Assembly: GCA_004552965.1 (NCBI GenBank)
Contig: SFMU01000006.1
Coordinates: 1-53,978 of the forward strand
Source: Bacteroidales bacterium
GTDB lineage: Bacteria > Bacteroidota > Bacteroidia > Bacteroidales > UBA932
Direction of reading: 5' to 3'
Length of the DNA: 53,978 nucleotides
Positions 16,329-25,464 of the stretch are shown here, one piece after another. Position 1 is the first letter of the stretch, and each line of letters starts with the position of its first letter. Position numbers and translations under genes: made by a program. Under the pieces are notes generated by a model. That model worked only from the letters and a program-made list of their open reading frames with translations. It was not told the DNA's origin and did no database searches.

Positions 16329-18893
16329 ATGAAAAACAGACTACTCTTGATTACACTTCTGTTCCTCAGCCTTGCACCCCTCTCGGATGCATCGCAGAAG
16401 GGAATATGGCCGTTCAGGAAGAAGGCCAAGGCCGCTGTGGAGCAGAAGGACACCACCCGGAAGGAAGACAAGTACGAGAAATTCTTCAGGAAGGAAAGCA
16501 AGAAGCAGGAAGGCTTCCTGACCGTGCACCTCAAGGAGGGCAAGGTTTATTTCGAGATTGACGATTCCCTTTTGGGAAGGGACCTCGTGATGGGCACTAC
16601 GATACGTTCCATCAGCGACAACGAGAACGGAGTGGTAGGAGCGAAAAACGAACTTACCAGCATCACCTTCACCAAGGCAGACAGCACCATACAGCTCAGG
16701 GAACTCAGTTACGACTGTCTACCCGACACCAGACTGATGCAGGAAGCCCTTTCCCGCAGCCACACGGGGACAATTCTTGCGAATATGCCGATTGTCCAGC
16801 GCGGTCCGGACAGCACCTATGTCTTCGACATGACAGGGTTCTTCCTCTCCGGACACGAGAGGTTCAGCCCATTCCTCGACATTTCTGCCAACAAGTCGAT
16901 GTACAATGTCAAGGAGAGCTTCAAGAAGAGCCTTTCCTTCATCGAGGATGTCAAGGCATTCGAGGACAATGCATCTGTGACCATGAGCCTGTCGTACACA
17001 TATTCGATGACAGACATCGAAGGCCGTGAGGTCAGGAAGAATGTTCCGCTGACAGCCGAGATGACCTGCTCGATGCTGCTGCTTCCCGAGGAACCGTACC
17101 ACCCTCGCGTCGCAGACCCGCGAATCGGCTATTTCTGGACTTGCCGGCAGCTGTTCGGATCGCAGACCGAGTCCTCCAGGCCGGTCTACCTGACCAACAG
17201 ATGGAGACTGGAGCCTTCCGACACGGCAGCCTTCCGCCGCGGAGAAAAGGTGGAGCCGGTCAAGCCGATCGTGTTCTATGTCGACAGCACCTTCCCGGAC
17301 TGGTGGAAACCGTACGTTAGGAATGCCGTCAACCAGTGGAGCAAGGTCTTTGAGGAAATCGGATTCAGGAACGCTGTCCAGGCAAAGGATTTCCCGGATG
17401 ACGACCCCGAGTTCGACCCGGACAACATCAAATACAGCTGCATCCGCTATGCCCCTGTCGGCATCCAGAACGCCATGGGGCCTTCGTGGGTGGACCCTCG
17501 CAGCGGAGAGATCATCACCGCCTCGGTCTATGTCTATCACGACATCATCAGACTCCTCACCGACTGGATGTTCGTCCAGACCGCCCAGGCTGACGACCAG
17601 GTCCGCACCAGGTACATCCCTCAGGAGCTGATGGGAGATGCAATTGAATATGTCATCCGCCACGAAGTCGGCCACACCCTCGGCCTAATGCACAACATGA
17701 GCGGTTCCTATGTGATTCCGGTGGAGGACCTCCGCGATCCGGAAGCCTCCCACAGGCACGGGACCACGACATCGATCATGGACTACGCAAGGTTCAACTA
17801 TGTAGCCCAGCCGGGCGACAAGGAAAGAGGCGTCAAGCTGACTCCGCCGGAATTCGGAGCCTACGACAGATGGGCCATCCGCTGGGGCTACCAGCCGGTC
17901 TTCGATGCGGACAACATGCAGGAAGAAGCCCGCATAACCTCCGGATGGATCACGGACTCCCTCACAAGGGCACCATACTACAGATACGGAATCCAGCAGG
18001 TCTACGGCATCCTGTTCGATCCGAGATGCCAGGTCGAGGATCTTGGGGACGATGTCCTCAAGGCGACCCGTTACGGCGTCTCGAACCTGAAGTACATCAT
18101 GGAGAATTTCATGGACTGGATTGCAGACGAGGATGACCCCGAGTGCGAATTCCGTCAGGAGATCCTGACAGCCATCCTCAACCAGTATCTCCGCTACTAC
18201 ACCCATGTCATCAACAATGTGGGAGGTCTCTACCGCAACGAGGTCATTGCCGGAGACGGCAACAGGCGTTTCGAGAACATCCCGGGAGACCGCCAGAGGG
18301 AACTTCTGGACTACGCATTCCAGATGATGGAGGACGTCGGCTGGCTGGACAACCCGGCCGTGCTCGGACGCCTGCCGATGGTCGGAAAGCCTTCATCCGC
18401 AGTGAGAAGGGCGATGGAGAGCCGATTCTTCAACGTTCCGTTCCTCTGCGACAAGTCCGACGGAATCTCAACCGAGGAATTCAGTACCGCGGAGAGTCTC
18501 GATGCAGTGTTCGGCTATGTCTGGAAACCTACTCTCCAGGGCAGGAAACTCTCCGCTGAGCAGCGCACGATGGAGAAGAACTACATCGACCACATGATCG
18601 CCATGGCAGGATTCAGGAAGTCTGCTTCGGGCGGCAAGTCTTTCGCCGACCTGCATCAGGAGCGCTCCTGCTGCATGCTGGAAGACCTTCAGGGAGAGAT
18701 AGCATATTCAGAGATTTCAGGCTTCGAATGGTTGCCGCGCAGTGTCATGAACCTCGGAGACTTCTCCGCATCGTCCGTGTACGCCGTCCTCAAAAGGGCT
18801 ATGGACCTGATGAAGTCCAGGAAGGCTTCCGCCTCCTCTGAGGACAAGGCTCACTACGAACTGATGATCAAAAAAATCGAATTCGCGTTATGA
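16329..18893 (+). CDS. Zinc-dependent metalloprotease, DUF5117/DUF5118 family
   Basis: The 854-residue secreted protein has a signal peptide (MKNRLLLITLLFLSLAPLSDA) without a lipobox. A DUF5118-like start (EKFFRKESKKQEGFLTVH) and a DUF5117 region (about 90-300) precede a metzincin-like catalytic domain. The zinc site HEVGHTLGLMH is complete: His445, Glu446, His449 and His455. SIMDY about 35 residues later fits the Met-turn. It is predicted to cleave proteins or peptides in the periplasm or at the surface, feeding the SusCD importer. The stop codon overlaps the next gene's ATG as ATGA, which couples it to an inactive paralogue. Confidence 0.92.
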   Translation: MKNRLLLITLLFLSLAPLSDASQKGIWPFRKKAKAAVEQKDTTRKEDKYEKFFRKESKKQEGFLTVHLKEGKVYFEIDDSLLGRDLVMGTTIRSISDNENGVVGAKNELTSITFTKADSTIQLRELSYDCLPDTRLMQEALSRSHTGTILANMPIVQRGPDSTYVFDMTGFFLSGHERFSPFLDISANKSMYNVKESFKKSLSFIEDVKAFEDNASVTMSLSYTYSMTDIEGREVRKNVPLTAEMTCSMLLLPEEPYHPRVADPRIGYFWTCRQLFGSQTESSRPVYLTNRWRLEPSDTAAFRRGEKVEPVKPIVFYVDSTFPDWWKPYVRNAVNQWSKVFEEIGFRNAVQAKDFPDDDPEFDPDNIKYSCIRYAPVGIQNAMGPSWVDPRSGEIITASVYVYHDIIRLLTDWMFVQTAQADDQVRTRYIPQELMGDAIEYVIRHEVGHTLGLMHNMSGSYVIPVEDLRDPEASHRHGTTTSIMDYARFNYVAQPGDKERGVKLTPPEFGAYDRWAIRWGYQPVFDADNMQEEARITSGWITDSLTRAPYYRYGIQQVYGILFDPRCQVEDLGDDVLKATRYGVSNLKYIMENFMDWIADEDDPECEFRQEILTAILNQYLRYYTHVINNVGGLYRNEVIAGDGNRRFENIPGDRQRELLDYAFQMMEDVGWLDNPAVLGRLPMVGKPSSAVRRAMESRFFNVPFLCDKSDGISTEEFSTAESLDAVFGYVWKPTLQGRKLSAEQRTMEKNYIDHMIAMAGFRKSASGGKSFADLHQERSCCMLEDLQGEIAYSEISGFEWLPRSVMNLGDFSASSVYAVLKRAMDLMKSRKASASSEDKAHYELMIKKIEFAL

Positions 18894-21394
18894 AGCCAGG
18901 AAAACTGATCATTATCTGTCTGGCGGCGATGACAGTCTGCAGCCAGATGGACGCCAGGCCGAAGTGGAATCCTTTCCGCAAGCACAGGAAAGAGGCGGTT
19001 GAGGCGCCTGCACCGAAGCCGAAAAAGACGCCTCTGGAGAAGTTCCTCTCCAAGAAGAATCTGGAGTGCACGGGGGATGAGATCAAGCTGTACAAAGATG
19101 GGAAGAATCTTTTCCTTGAGATTCCGGACTCCCTCAAGGGACGCACGGTGATGCTGACCAGCACCGTTCTGGAGTCGTCTTCGCCATACATTACCAGAGG
19201 TACTGATGTCAGTCCGCTCACGACGACCTTCGAACTGGATTTCACCGACACGCTGGTTCTCCTGAAGCAGCCGGTGAGACTGGTCGACGTCAAGGATGGC
19301 GATGCCTCGATCCGCGATGCTCTCGCCGGCTCGAAAGCCCAGGCCATACACTTTGCCCTGCCGGTAAAATACAGGAGCAAGGACGGATCTTCGGTGATTG
19401 CCGATGCCGGTTCGCTTTTCACCACGGAAGGCGAAAAATCCGTCAGACTCTATGCCAAATACTTCAACCACAACAGGATAGCGGAACAGACCTGCAAGGA
19501 CGAACTGACTCTCCTCCTCGGATTGAGGCATTTCGCGGGCAGTGTCGGAGTCGAGCGCGAACTGACTCACGACGTCACTACCGAGGGAAATTTCAAAGAG
19601 CAGGTCAGCGGGAAATACCTGACATCCCTGACTCTTCTCAAGCCCCGGAACATGCCGGTACGATTCTCGGACTCCAGGCTGGGAGTCTACAGTTTCGCCG
19701 TCTCACAGTTCAGCGCGACGGAAGGAGTGACCAGAAAGGCAGTCGCCAGAAGGTGGAACCTCGAGGACGGCCGGAAAATCAGGATCTACGTCGACACACT
19801 CATCAACCCTGTCTGGCAAAAAGCCATCAAGGAAGGCATCGAAGCATGGAACCCAGCATTCGAAAGGATCGGACTCGGTTCACCGATCGAGGTGACTCCT
19901 TATCCTGCGGACACTTCCTTCCATGCAGAAGACCCGATGGTCAGCCGCGTAACGGTCAGCACCGGCAAGGGCGAGAACATCCTCTGCTACACGAAGTACA
20001 GCCAGCTCACAGGCGAGATCCTTTCCGTCAACATCGACATCCCTGGCAATTACCTGGATGCAGTCCGGAAAGCTTCTTCATGGACGATAAGCGACGTGGA
20101 CACCAGATACCAGACGTACAGCCTTTCTCCGGAAGCAGTTGCAGACGTGCTCAGGGCCGACATGATGAAGCATTTCGCACGCTGCCTGGGCGTGGGTCCG
20201 AACGCGGCTGGCAGCAGGGCATATTCGCCTTCCCAGCTCCGCGACCCTGACTTCACCCGGACCCATGGCATCACCGCCTCGGTCACCGACGGCGTGACCT
20301 TCAACTATCTGGCCCGCCCGGGCGACAGGGAAAGGGGTGTCGTCACCATCATCGACAGGATCGGGGAATATGACAAGTACGCCATCGAATGGATCTACTC
20401 GACCTTCCCTGAGGGCACGGACGAGGAAGCGGCACTCGACTCGCTGATCCGGTCAAAGGCCGACGGCGTGGAGTATGAATATGTCAGATTCCCGGGCGAC
20501 AAGGAAGAAGCCTCCGACCCGAGAGGCTGCAAATGCGATCTGGGCAACGACCCCTTCGAGGCATATTCATCAAAAATGGAACACATAAGGTTCGCCGCCG
20601 CCAATGCTCCGGAATGGCTGAAGGACCCTGCTATCCCTGAGAGCTACCGGGAACTCTACATCGAATGGCTCTGGCTGGCGAAGTCGGAGGCCAGCTCCAT
20701 CCTTTCGAGTCTCGTGGGCACCATAGAGACCCATGACCTGCGTGAGGGCAGAGGCAAGTATTCGTGCATCGACGGAGACATCCAGAGGAAGGCAGTGAAG
20801 ACAATCCTTGAGAATTCCATCGTGACCGAATGGCTGACGACTCCGGAGCTGCGGGAAATCTCAGGCGCTATCAAAAAGGGAACGAGCATGGACAGAGCCA
20901 ACGCCCTCTTCCTCTCCAAAGTGTTCTCGAAGGCCTACACGGTGGCGCTTTCGGAGGCCATCGCCGGCAGCACTTATCCGCTCGAAGACTATCTTTCCGA
21001 TCTTGACAGGTACGCAATCGGCCAGCTGCGGGGCGGGACAATCCTGCCGGGTCAGGATCTGACGGCTGCCTTGTACATCAATAACCTCATCGGGAAATCC
21101 GGGACGCTCAAGGCCATATTCAAAGATGCCGTTTCAGACAAGGACTTCGCCGCGGCGCCAGCCTACGCAGAGCAGCTCTCTCCGGAGCCGACTTCCGCAG
21201 CGCCGAACCTCAATGGCGGTATCCCTCTTGAATATGTCGAAACGGTCGAAAGAGCCTCCTACCGCCATCTGCTCCGCGTCCGCGGCATTCTGGCAGAAGG
21301 CAAGGCCAGAGCCAAGGACTCATACACCAGGAACAGGTTCGACTATCTGCTGGGACTGATCGACAAGAGCATCAATGTAAAAGATAAACGGTAA
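18890..21394 (+). CDS. Catalytically dead paralogue of the DUF5117 metalloprotease
   Basis: The 834-residue secreted protein is colinear with the upstream protease: signal peptide, a basic NPFRKHRKEAVEA segment like the WPFRKKAKAAVE of its neighbour, then the DUF5117 region and protease-like domain. At the zinc site the neighbour's HEVGHTLGLMH aligns with HFARCLGVGP (His428 kept; Glu, second His and third His replaced by Phe, Cys and Pro). The Met-turn SIMDY reads SVTDG. The surrounding FNYLARPGDRERGV is well conserved, so the fold is probably intact while catalysis is lost. The ATGA overlap with the active gene suggests equal expression. A scaffold, inhibitor or substrate-binding role is inferred, not shown. 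Confidence 0.88.
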   Translation: MKPGKLIIICLAAMTVCSQMDARPKWNPFRKHRKEAVEAPAPKPKKTPLEKFLSKKNLECTGDEIKLYKDGKNLFLEIPDSLKGRTVMLTSTVLESSSPYITRGTDVSPLTTTFELDFTDTLVLLKQPVRLVDVKDGDASIRDALAGSKAQAIHFALPVKYRSKDGSSVIADAGSLFTTEGEKSVRLYAKYFNHNRIAEQTCKDELTLLLGLRHFAGSVGVERELTHDVTTEGNFKEQVSGKYLTSLTLLKPRNMPVRFSDSRLGVYSFAVSQFSATEGVTRKAVARRWNLEDGRKIRIYVDTLINPVWQKAIKEGIEAWNPAFERIGLGSPIEVTPYPADTSFHAEDPMVSRVTVSTGKGENILCYTKYSQLTGEILSVNIDIPGNYLDAVRKASSWTISDVDTRYQTYSLSPEAVADVLRADMMKHFARCLGVGPNAAGSRAYSPSQLRDPDFTRTHGITASVTDGVTFNYLARPGDRERGVVTIIDRIGEYDKYAIEWIYSTFPEGTDEEAALDSLIRSKADGVEYEYVRFPGDKEEASDPRGCKCDLGNDPFEAYSSKMEHIRFAAANAPEWLKDPAIPESYRELYIEWLWLAKSEASSILSSLVGTIETHDLREGRGKYSCIDGDIQRKAVKTILENSIVTEWLTTPELREISGAIKKGTSMDRANALFLSKVFSKAYTVALSEAIAGSTYPLEDYLSDLDRYAIGQLRGGTILPGQDLTAALYINNLIGKSGTLKAIFKDAVSDKDFAAAPAYAEQLSPEPTSAAPNLNGGIPLEYVETVERASYRHLLRVRGILAEGKARAKDSYTRNRFDYLLGLIDKSINVKDKR

Positions 21395-21423
21395 AAACTT
21401 AACAATATCCAAACATCCAAAAA

Positions 21424-23484
21424 ATGAAACGGTTATTATTATTCGCAGCAGCAGTTCTTGGAATGTTCGCTGCATTCTCCTGCCAGGAGAAGGAGGAAAT
21501 CCTCACTCTCACTTCAACCACCTACACGGTTTCGAATGCCGGTTCGGTCCAGACTATCAGCTTCAATGCAAGCACGGATTGGACAATGGTCTCGGAAGCC
21601 GAATGGATCTCTCTTGACAAGACCTCCGGAATCGCAGGTCCTGCAACCGTAACCATGACCGTGGCAGCCAACACCGACTACGCTGACAGAAGCGCAAAGG
21701 TTGTCCTCACCATGGCCGACAAGATTACGGAATTCAAAGTCAACCAGACCGAACTCAAAGGCTTCGGCACTTCCGCTTCCCTTGAAATCGATGCCAAGGA
21801 GCAGGATGTCACTGTCGGAGTCAAGTCCAATGTCGAGTACACTGTCACCGTCGACGAGGATGCCAAGGACTGGATCGAGGTCGTAAAGACCAAGGCTGCT
21901 CCGACCGAGGGCACCATCGTCCTGCACGTCAGCGCCAACACAGGCCTTGCTCCTAGAACCGGAAAGTTCACGATCGCAGCCGACGGCACTTCACAGGACT
22001 ATCAGATCATCCAGTCCGCAGAATACATCCCTGCATCCGAGGCTAGCGCACTCTACCTGAGAAACAGGCAGAGAGTCTATGACAACGCGAACTGGGAATT
22101 TACAGGATTCGGCCAGTTCGCCATCATCCTCAAGACCGAGGAGAACGAGGAAATCAGACTTGTCGTCAACAACGCCCGCAGAGATGGTGACTACAACGAA
22201 CTCGGCATCGGTTCCGCCCTCATCGACGGTTCCTACGAGGTCGACGCAACAGCCACCAATGCCGACAAGACCTTCTCCATCAAGACCACTGACGGCCACG
22301 AGCTCTACTACACCACCATCCTCGCAGGCGAGAAGGAGATCAGCGTCATCGACGGTGAGATCAACATCTCAACCGCAGAGGACGGCACCGTCACAATCAC
22401 CGCAATCCTCGTGGATGCAGCAGAGGCTCTCCACCGCTACAGCTACCAGGGCAAGATCGAAGTCGTAGACGCCTCCTACGGTGGCAACGCCGAAAGCCCT
22501 GCCTTCTACAACACCTACAACACTTACTACACCACAAAGGCCAACGAATGGGACGTCCAGATCTACATCAGCGAAGACGGCAAGAAGCCTGAGGAATATG
22601 TAAGATACGCCAGCATCCACTTCTTCGGCCCTGCAGGCGAAACCGACGGCAAGGAAATCCCTGAAGGCAAGTACACCCTTGCAGAGCTTGCAGCCGACGC
22701 GACATCTTCCTACCTCAACGGAATCACCATCGCCAACCCTATGACAATGAGCCTGTCCGTCTACACAGACGACAACAACGAGGCCTTCCCTGACTACAGC
22801 AAGGGCGGTTACATCACCGTCTCCAGGAACGACAACGGCACCTACAACTTCGAGTTTGACGTCACCCTCAAGGGAATGGGCTACAATGACATGTGGGAAC
22901 TGGTCGAGACCGGCACCGTCATCGAATACAAGAAGACCCTCAAGGATGTCTATGTTCCTGAAAGCTATGTGGCAAACGTTCCTTGTCCAGACGGTGACTT
23001 CGTCGCTTCATCCGTATTCAGTTCCAAGTACATCGGAATGTGGTACGGTGACGCCATGGGGAACGGCGGCAACTCGTTTGTGTTCGGATTCTCCGGAGGC
23101 GCAATCAACAACAACTACGAGCTTTACCTCGGCCTCAACGCAAGCGGTGACTGGACCTTCGAGAAGAACTTCGCCGGCAAGTACTGCACCAACCCTATTC
23201 CTGCAGGGCGTTACGAGTTCTCTGCCGAAGGAGCAGTCAATTCGATCATTCCGGTGAAGTACGGAACAATGGTCTACTGCTATGTGAAGAACTACTACAC
23301 CGGCACCCAGATGAATATCTGTGGCGGTTACATCGACATCGCAGCCGACAAGTTCACCTACAACCTCCAGCTAAAGGCGGGAGACAAAGTCTACACCATG
23401 ACCGGATCGCACCCGGCTGAACTGTACTACTTCAGAGATTACTCATCAAGAGCAAAGAACCTCAAGCTCTACACCGTAGAATAA
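21424..23484 (+). CDS. Lipoprotein with two BACON domains
   Basis: The 686-residue lipoprotein has cysteine 20 (AFSC). Two BACON domains follow at about 27-110 and 112-205, each with the typical pattern STDWTMVSEAEWISLDKTSG and a closing strand (KVNQTE, YQIIQS). The remaining 480 residues are beta-rich with repeated FEFDVTLKG and GRYEFSAEGAV-type segments, and match no enzyme I recognise. BACON domains were proposed to bind carbohydrate or mucin in Bacteroidetes surface proteins, but some act only as spacers. It closes the Sus operon, 29 nt after the pseudoprotease, and is followed by a terminator. Its codon use is strongly biased to C-ending codons, suggesting high expression. Confidence 0.85.
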   Translation: MKRLLLFAAAVLGMFAAFSCQEKEEILTLTSTTYTVSNAGSVQTISFNASTDWTMVSEAEWISLDKTSGIAGPATVTMTVAANTDYADRSAKVVLTMADKITEFKVNQTELKGFGTSASLEIDAKEQDVTVGVKSNVEYTVTVDEDAKDWIEVVKTKAAPTEGTIVLHVSANTGLAPRTGKFTIAADGTSQDYQIIQSAEYIPASEASALYLRNRQRVYDNANWEFTGFGQFAIILKTEENEEIRLVVNNARRDGDYNELGIGSALIDGSYEVDATATNADKTFSIKTTDGHELYYTTILAGEKEISVIDGEINISTAEDGTVTITAILVDAAEALHRYSYQGKIEVVDASYGGNAESPAFYNTYNTYYTTKANEWDVQIYISEDGKKPEEYVRYASIHFFGPAGETDGKEIPEGKYTLAELAADATSSYLNGITIANPMTMSLSVYTDDNNEAFPDYSKGGYITVSRNDNGTYNFEFDVTLKGMGYNDMWELVETGTVIEYKKTLKDVYVPESYVANVPCPDGDFVASSVFSSKYIGMWYGDAMGNGGNSFVFGFSGGAINNNYELYLGLNASGDWTFEKNFAGKYCTNPIPAGRYEFSAEGAVNSIIPVKYGTMVYCYVKNYYTGTQMNICGGYIDIAADKFTYNLQLKAGDKVYTMTGSHPAELYYFRDYSSRAKNLKLYTVE

Positions 23485-23516
23485 TCCTCAAGCCCCGACA
23501 GGGGTAAAACCAACAT

Positions 23517-23562
23517 AGAGAGAGTGACTGGAAGCCGATAGACTGACAGCCACTCTCTTTGT
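23517..23562 (+). terminator. Terminator of the Sus operon
   Basis: AGAGAGTG (23519-23526) pairs with CACTCTCT (23551-23558) around a 24-nt loop and is followed by TT. The remaining stretch to 23695 holds no gene I can support. Confidence 0.6.
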
Positions 23563-23695
23563 ATCCATGGCAACGACTCCGAACCGGCAGGGCAGCCGCC
23601 TCCGGTGGAACTCCGTTCCGCTTCACTCCGGCCCCTCCCGCAATCCACTTCGCATAGCATTCCCGGAAAGAAGCTGAACTGTCGTGAATAATTCG

Positions 23696-23703
23696 TATAT
23701 TTG
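23696..23703 (+). promoter_or_regulatory. -7 element upstream of the CotH-kinase gene
   Basis: TATATTTG is a perfect TAnnTTTG element. It predicts a transcript start near 23710 and so supports the ATG at 23737 rather than the TTG at 23701. No clear -33 TTTG is present. Confidence 0.6.
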
Positions 23704-23736
23704 GTGAATCACGCTCCTCACGTGGAGCAGACCACG

Positions 23737-25437
23737 ATGATAAACCACATAGCGACACGACTTCCGGCAACTATCCTGTCAGCCGCCGTCCTCCTGCTCT
23801 CAACCTTTTCCTGCAACAAGGATGAGCCGGACGGCGGAAGTTCACCGACCCCGGTCCTGACCGACATGCAGGTCGTTCAGGGAGCCAGCACCGAATACCT
23901 TTCCTACCCGGCACAGTCTTCCTACGAAGAGGCTCTCAGAGGCGACAACCTTACCCTCAGCACTACCGTAAACGTCGCGACGGGCACATCCAACGCAGTT
24001 GCAAGATGGTATCTCATCGAGGACATCGGGCCTGACAAGGAAATATTCATGGAAGACGTCGGAGCCAGGGAGGGCGAAGCCGATTACACATCTTCAATCA
24101 CCCTCACCGAAGAGCAGTTCACCGAACTGTTCCCTTCCGGCAAATTCAAGGAGCGCCATTTCTACTGCAAGTTCGCATTCAGATCTTCGGAGAGAGACAT
24201 CAGCTCGGCGGTCTTCACCTCCGACACGATGACGATCTCTACAGGTCTGCCAGCCGAGCTCATGGTCCTGAGAATCGACACCGTCAACGGTGAAGAGCCC
24301 ACCTGCGACTATGTGAGCCCGCCTCCGGGCAACAACGGAGCAGGCATCCGCAACTGCACCAAGGTCCCCGGGAGGCTCAAAGTTTCCCTCGCCGGGAAGG
24401 TTCTCTATGACAGCGGTGAATATGTCGCCGACCAGAGCGGCATGACCCTTAAGATCCGAGGAAACACTTCGGCATATTCAGCCCAGAAGCCATACAAGAT
24501 CAAACTTCAGAAAAAGAAGGACCTGCTGTTCCGCGGAGATGATGAAACCTGCAAGGACAAGGAATGGGTGCTGATCAAAGGCTACGGGAACCTCAACACC
24601 CTCATCGGCCTGGAAGCCGTCAGGCATCTGGGCTTCAGCTGGGTCCCCGCAATGCAATATGTCAATGTCGTGGTGAATGACGACTACCGCGGACTGTACT
24701 GCCTGGTCGAGAGCTACAAGCGCAACCAGGAATGCCGCGTGGACATCGAGGAAAGGGGCTTTCTGATCGAAAAGGATGCCTACTGGTGGAACGAGGACCT
24801 GTATTTCGACACCAGCGGCTTCCCGAGCAACATGAAGTTCACGTTCAAATATCCCGATCCGGAAGACATCCAGACCGAACAGGTTCTCTACATCCAGGCC
24901 TATGTCAACAAGGCAGAAGAGGAGATCCGCAACGGGGGCGACTACGGCCAGTACATCGATCTGGAGTCCTTTGCAAGATGGATCCTGTTCCACGACATAT
25001 TCGCAACCCTGGACTGCGCAGGTTCCAACCTCTATCTCGCAAAGAAAGACATGACCTCCAACTCAAAGCTGGAGATGCTCTCTCCGTGGGATTTCGACTC
25101 CATCTACTGGAACGGCACTTTCACCCAGTGCTGGAGCAACCAGCACATGTACTGGGCCTTCTACTACCCTGCCCTTCTGAGCAACCCGAACAATGCCTTT
25201 CTCGAGAAGTACAAGGCCGAGTGGAGCAGGGTCAGGGGGACAATAGGAGACCATATGGACAGGACAATAGGCGAGTTCGTGGAGAAATATGGGGATGCCA
25301 TCAACCAGTCCAGGTACCTCAATGCCATGCGCTGGGGAGGAGGTTTTTCCGATTGCAACGACAACCTTGCCGACATGAATGGCTGGCTCAGGGACCGGGT
25401 CGGCTTCCTTGACTCCAACCTCACATCGATGAAGTGA
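23737..25437 (+). CDS. CotH-kinase family lipoprotein
   Basis: The 566-residue lipoprotein has cysteine 26 (TFSC). After a beta-rich N-terminal part (about 30-210), the CotH-kinase domain starts near residue 215 with MTLKIRGNTSAYSAQKPYKI. It continues with KEWVLIKGYGN, the GLYCLVESYK strand, and MLSPWDFDSIYW, whose Asp residues match the metal-binding site. CotH proteins are atypical protein kinases first known from Bacillus spore coats. In Bacteroidetes they occur as exported lipoproteins near Sus loci and their substrates are unknown. The start is set at 23737 by the promoter. The next gene follows 27 nt later in the same direction. Confidence 0.87.
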   Translation: MINHIATRLPATILSAAVLLLSTFSCNKDEPDGGSSPTPVLTDMQVVQGASTEYLSYPAQSSYEEALRGDNLTLSTTVNVATGTSNAVARWYLIEDIGPDKEIFMEDVGAREGEADYTSSITLTEEQFTELFPSGKFKERHFYCKFAFRSSERDISSAVFTSDTMTISTGLPAELMVLRIDTVNGEEPTCDYVSPPPGNNGAGIRNCTKVPGRLKVSLAGKVLYDSGEYVADQSGMTLKIRGNTSAYSAQKPYKIKLQKKKDLLFRGDDETCKDKEWVLIKGYGNLNTLIGLEAVRHLGFSWVPAMQYVNVVVNDDYRGLYCLVESYKRNQECRVDIEERGFLIEKDAYWWNEDLYFDTSGFPSNMKFTFKYPDPEDIQTEQVLYIQAYVNKAEEEIRNGGDYGQYIDLESFARWILFHDIFATLDCAGSNLYLAKKDMTSNSKLEMLSPWDFDSIYWNGTFTQCWSNQHMYWAFYYPALLSNPNNAFLEKYKAEWSRVRGTIGDHMDRTIGEFVEKYGDAINQSRYLNAMRWGGGFSDCNDNLADMNGWLRDRVGFLDSNLTSMK

Positions 25438-25464
25438 TCAACAACCAAATAACCAATCAGAAAA

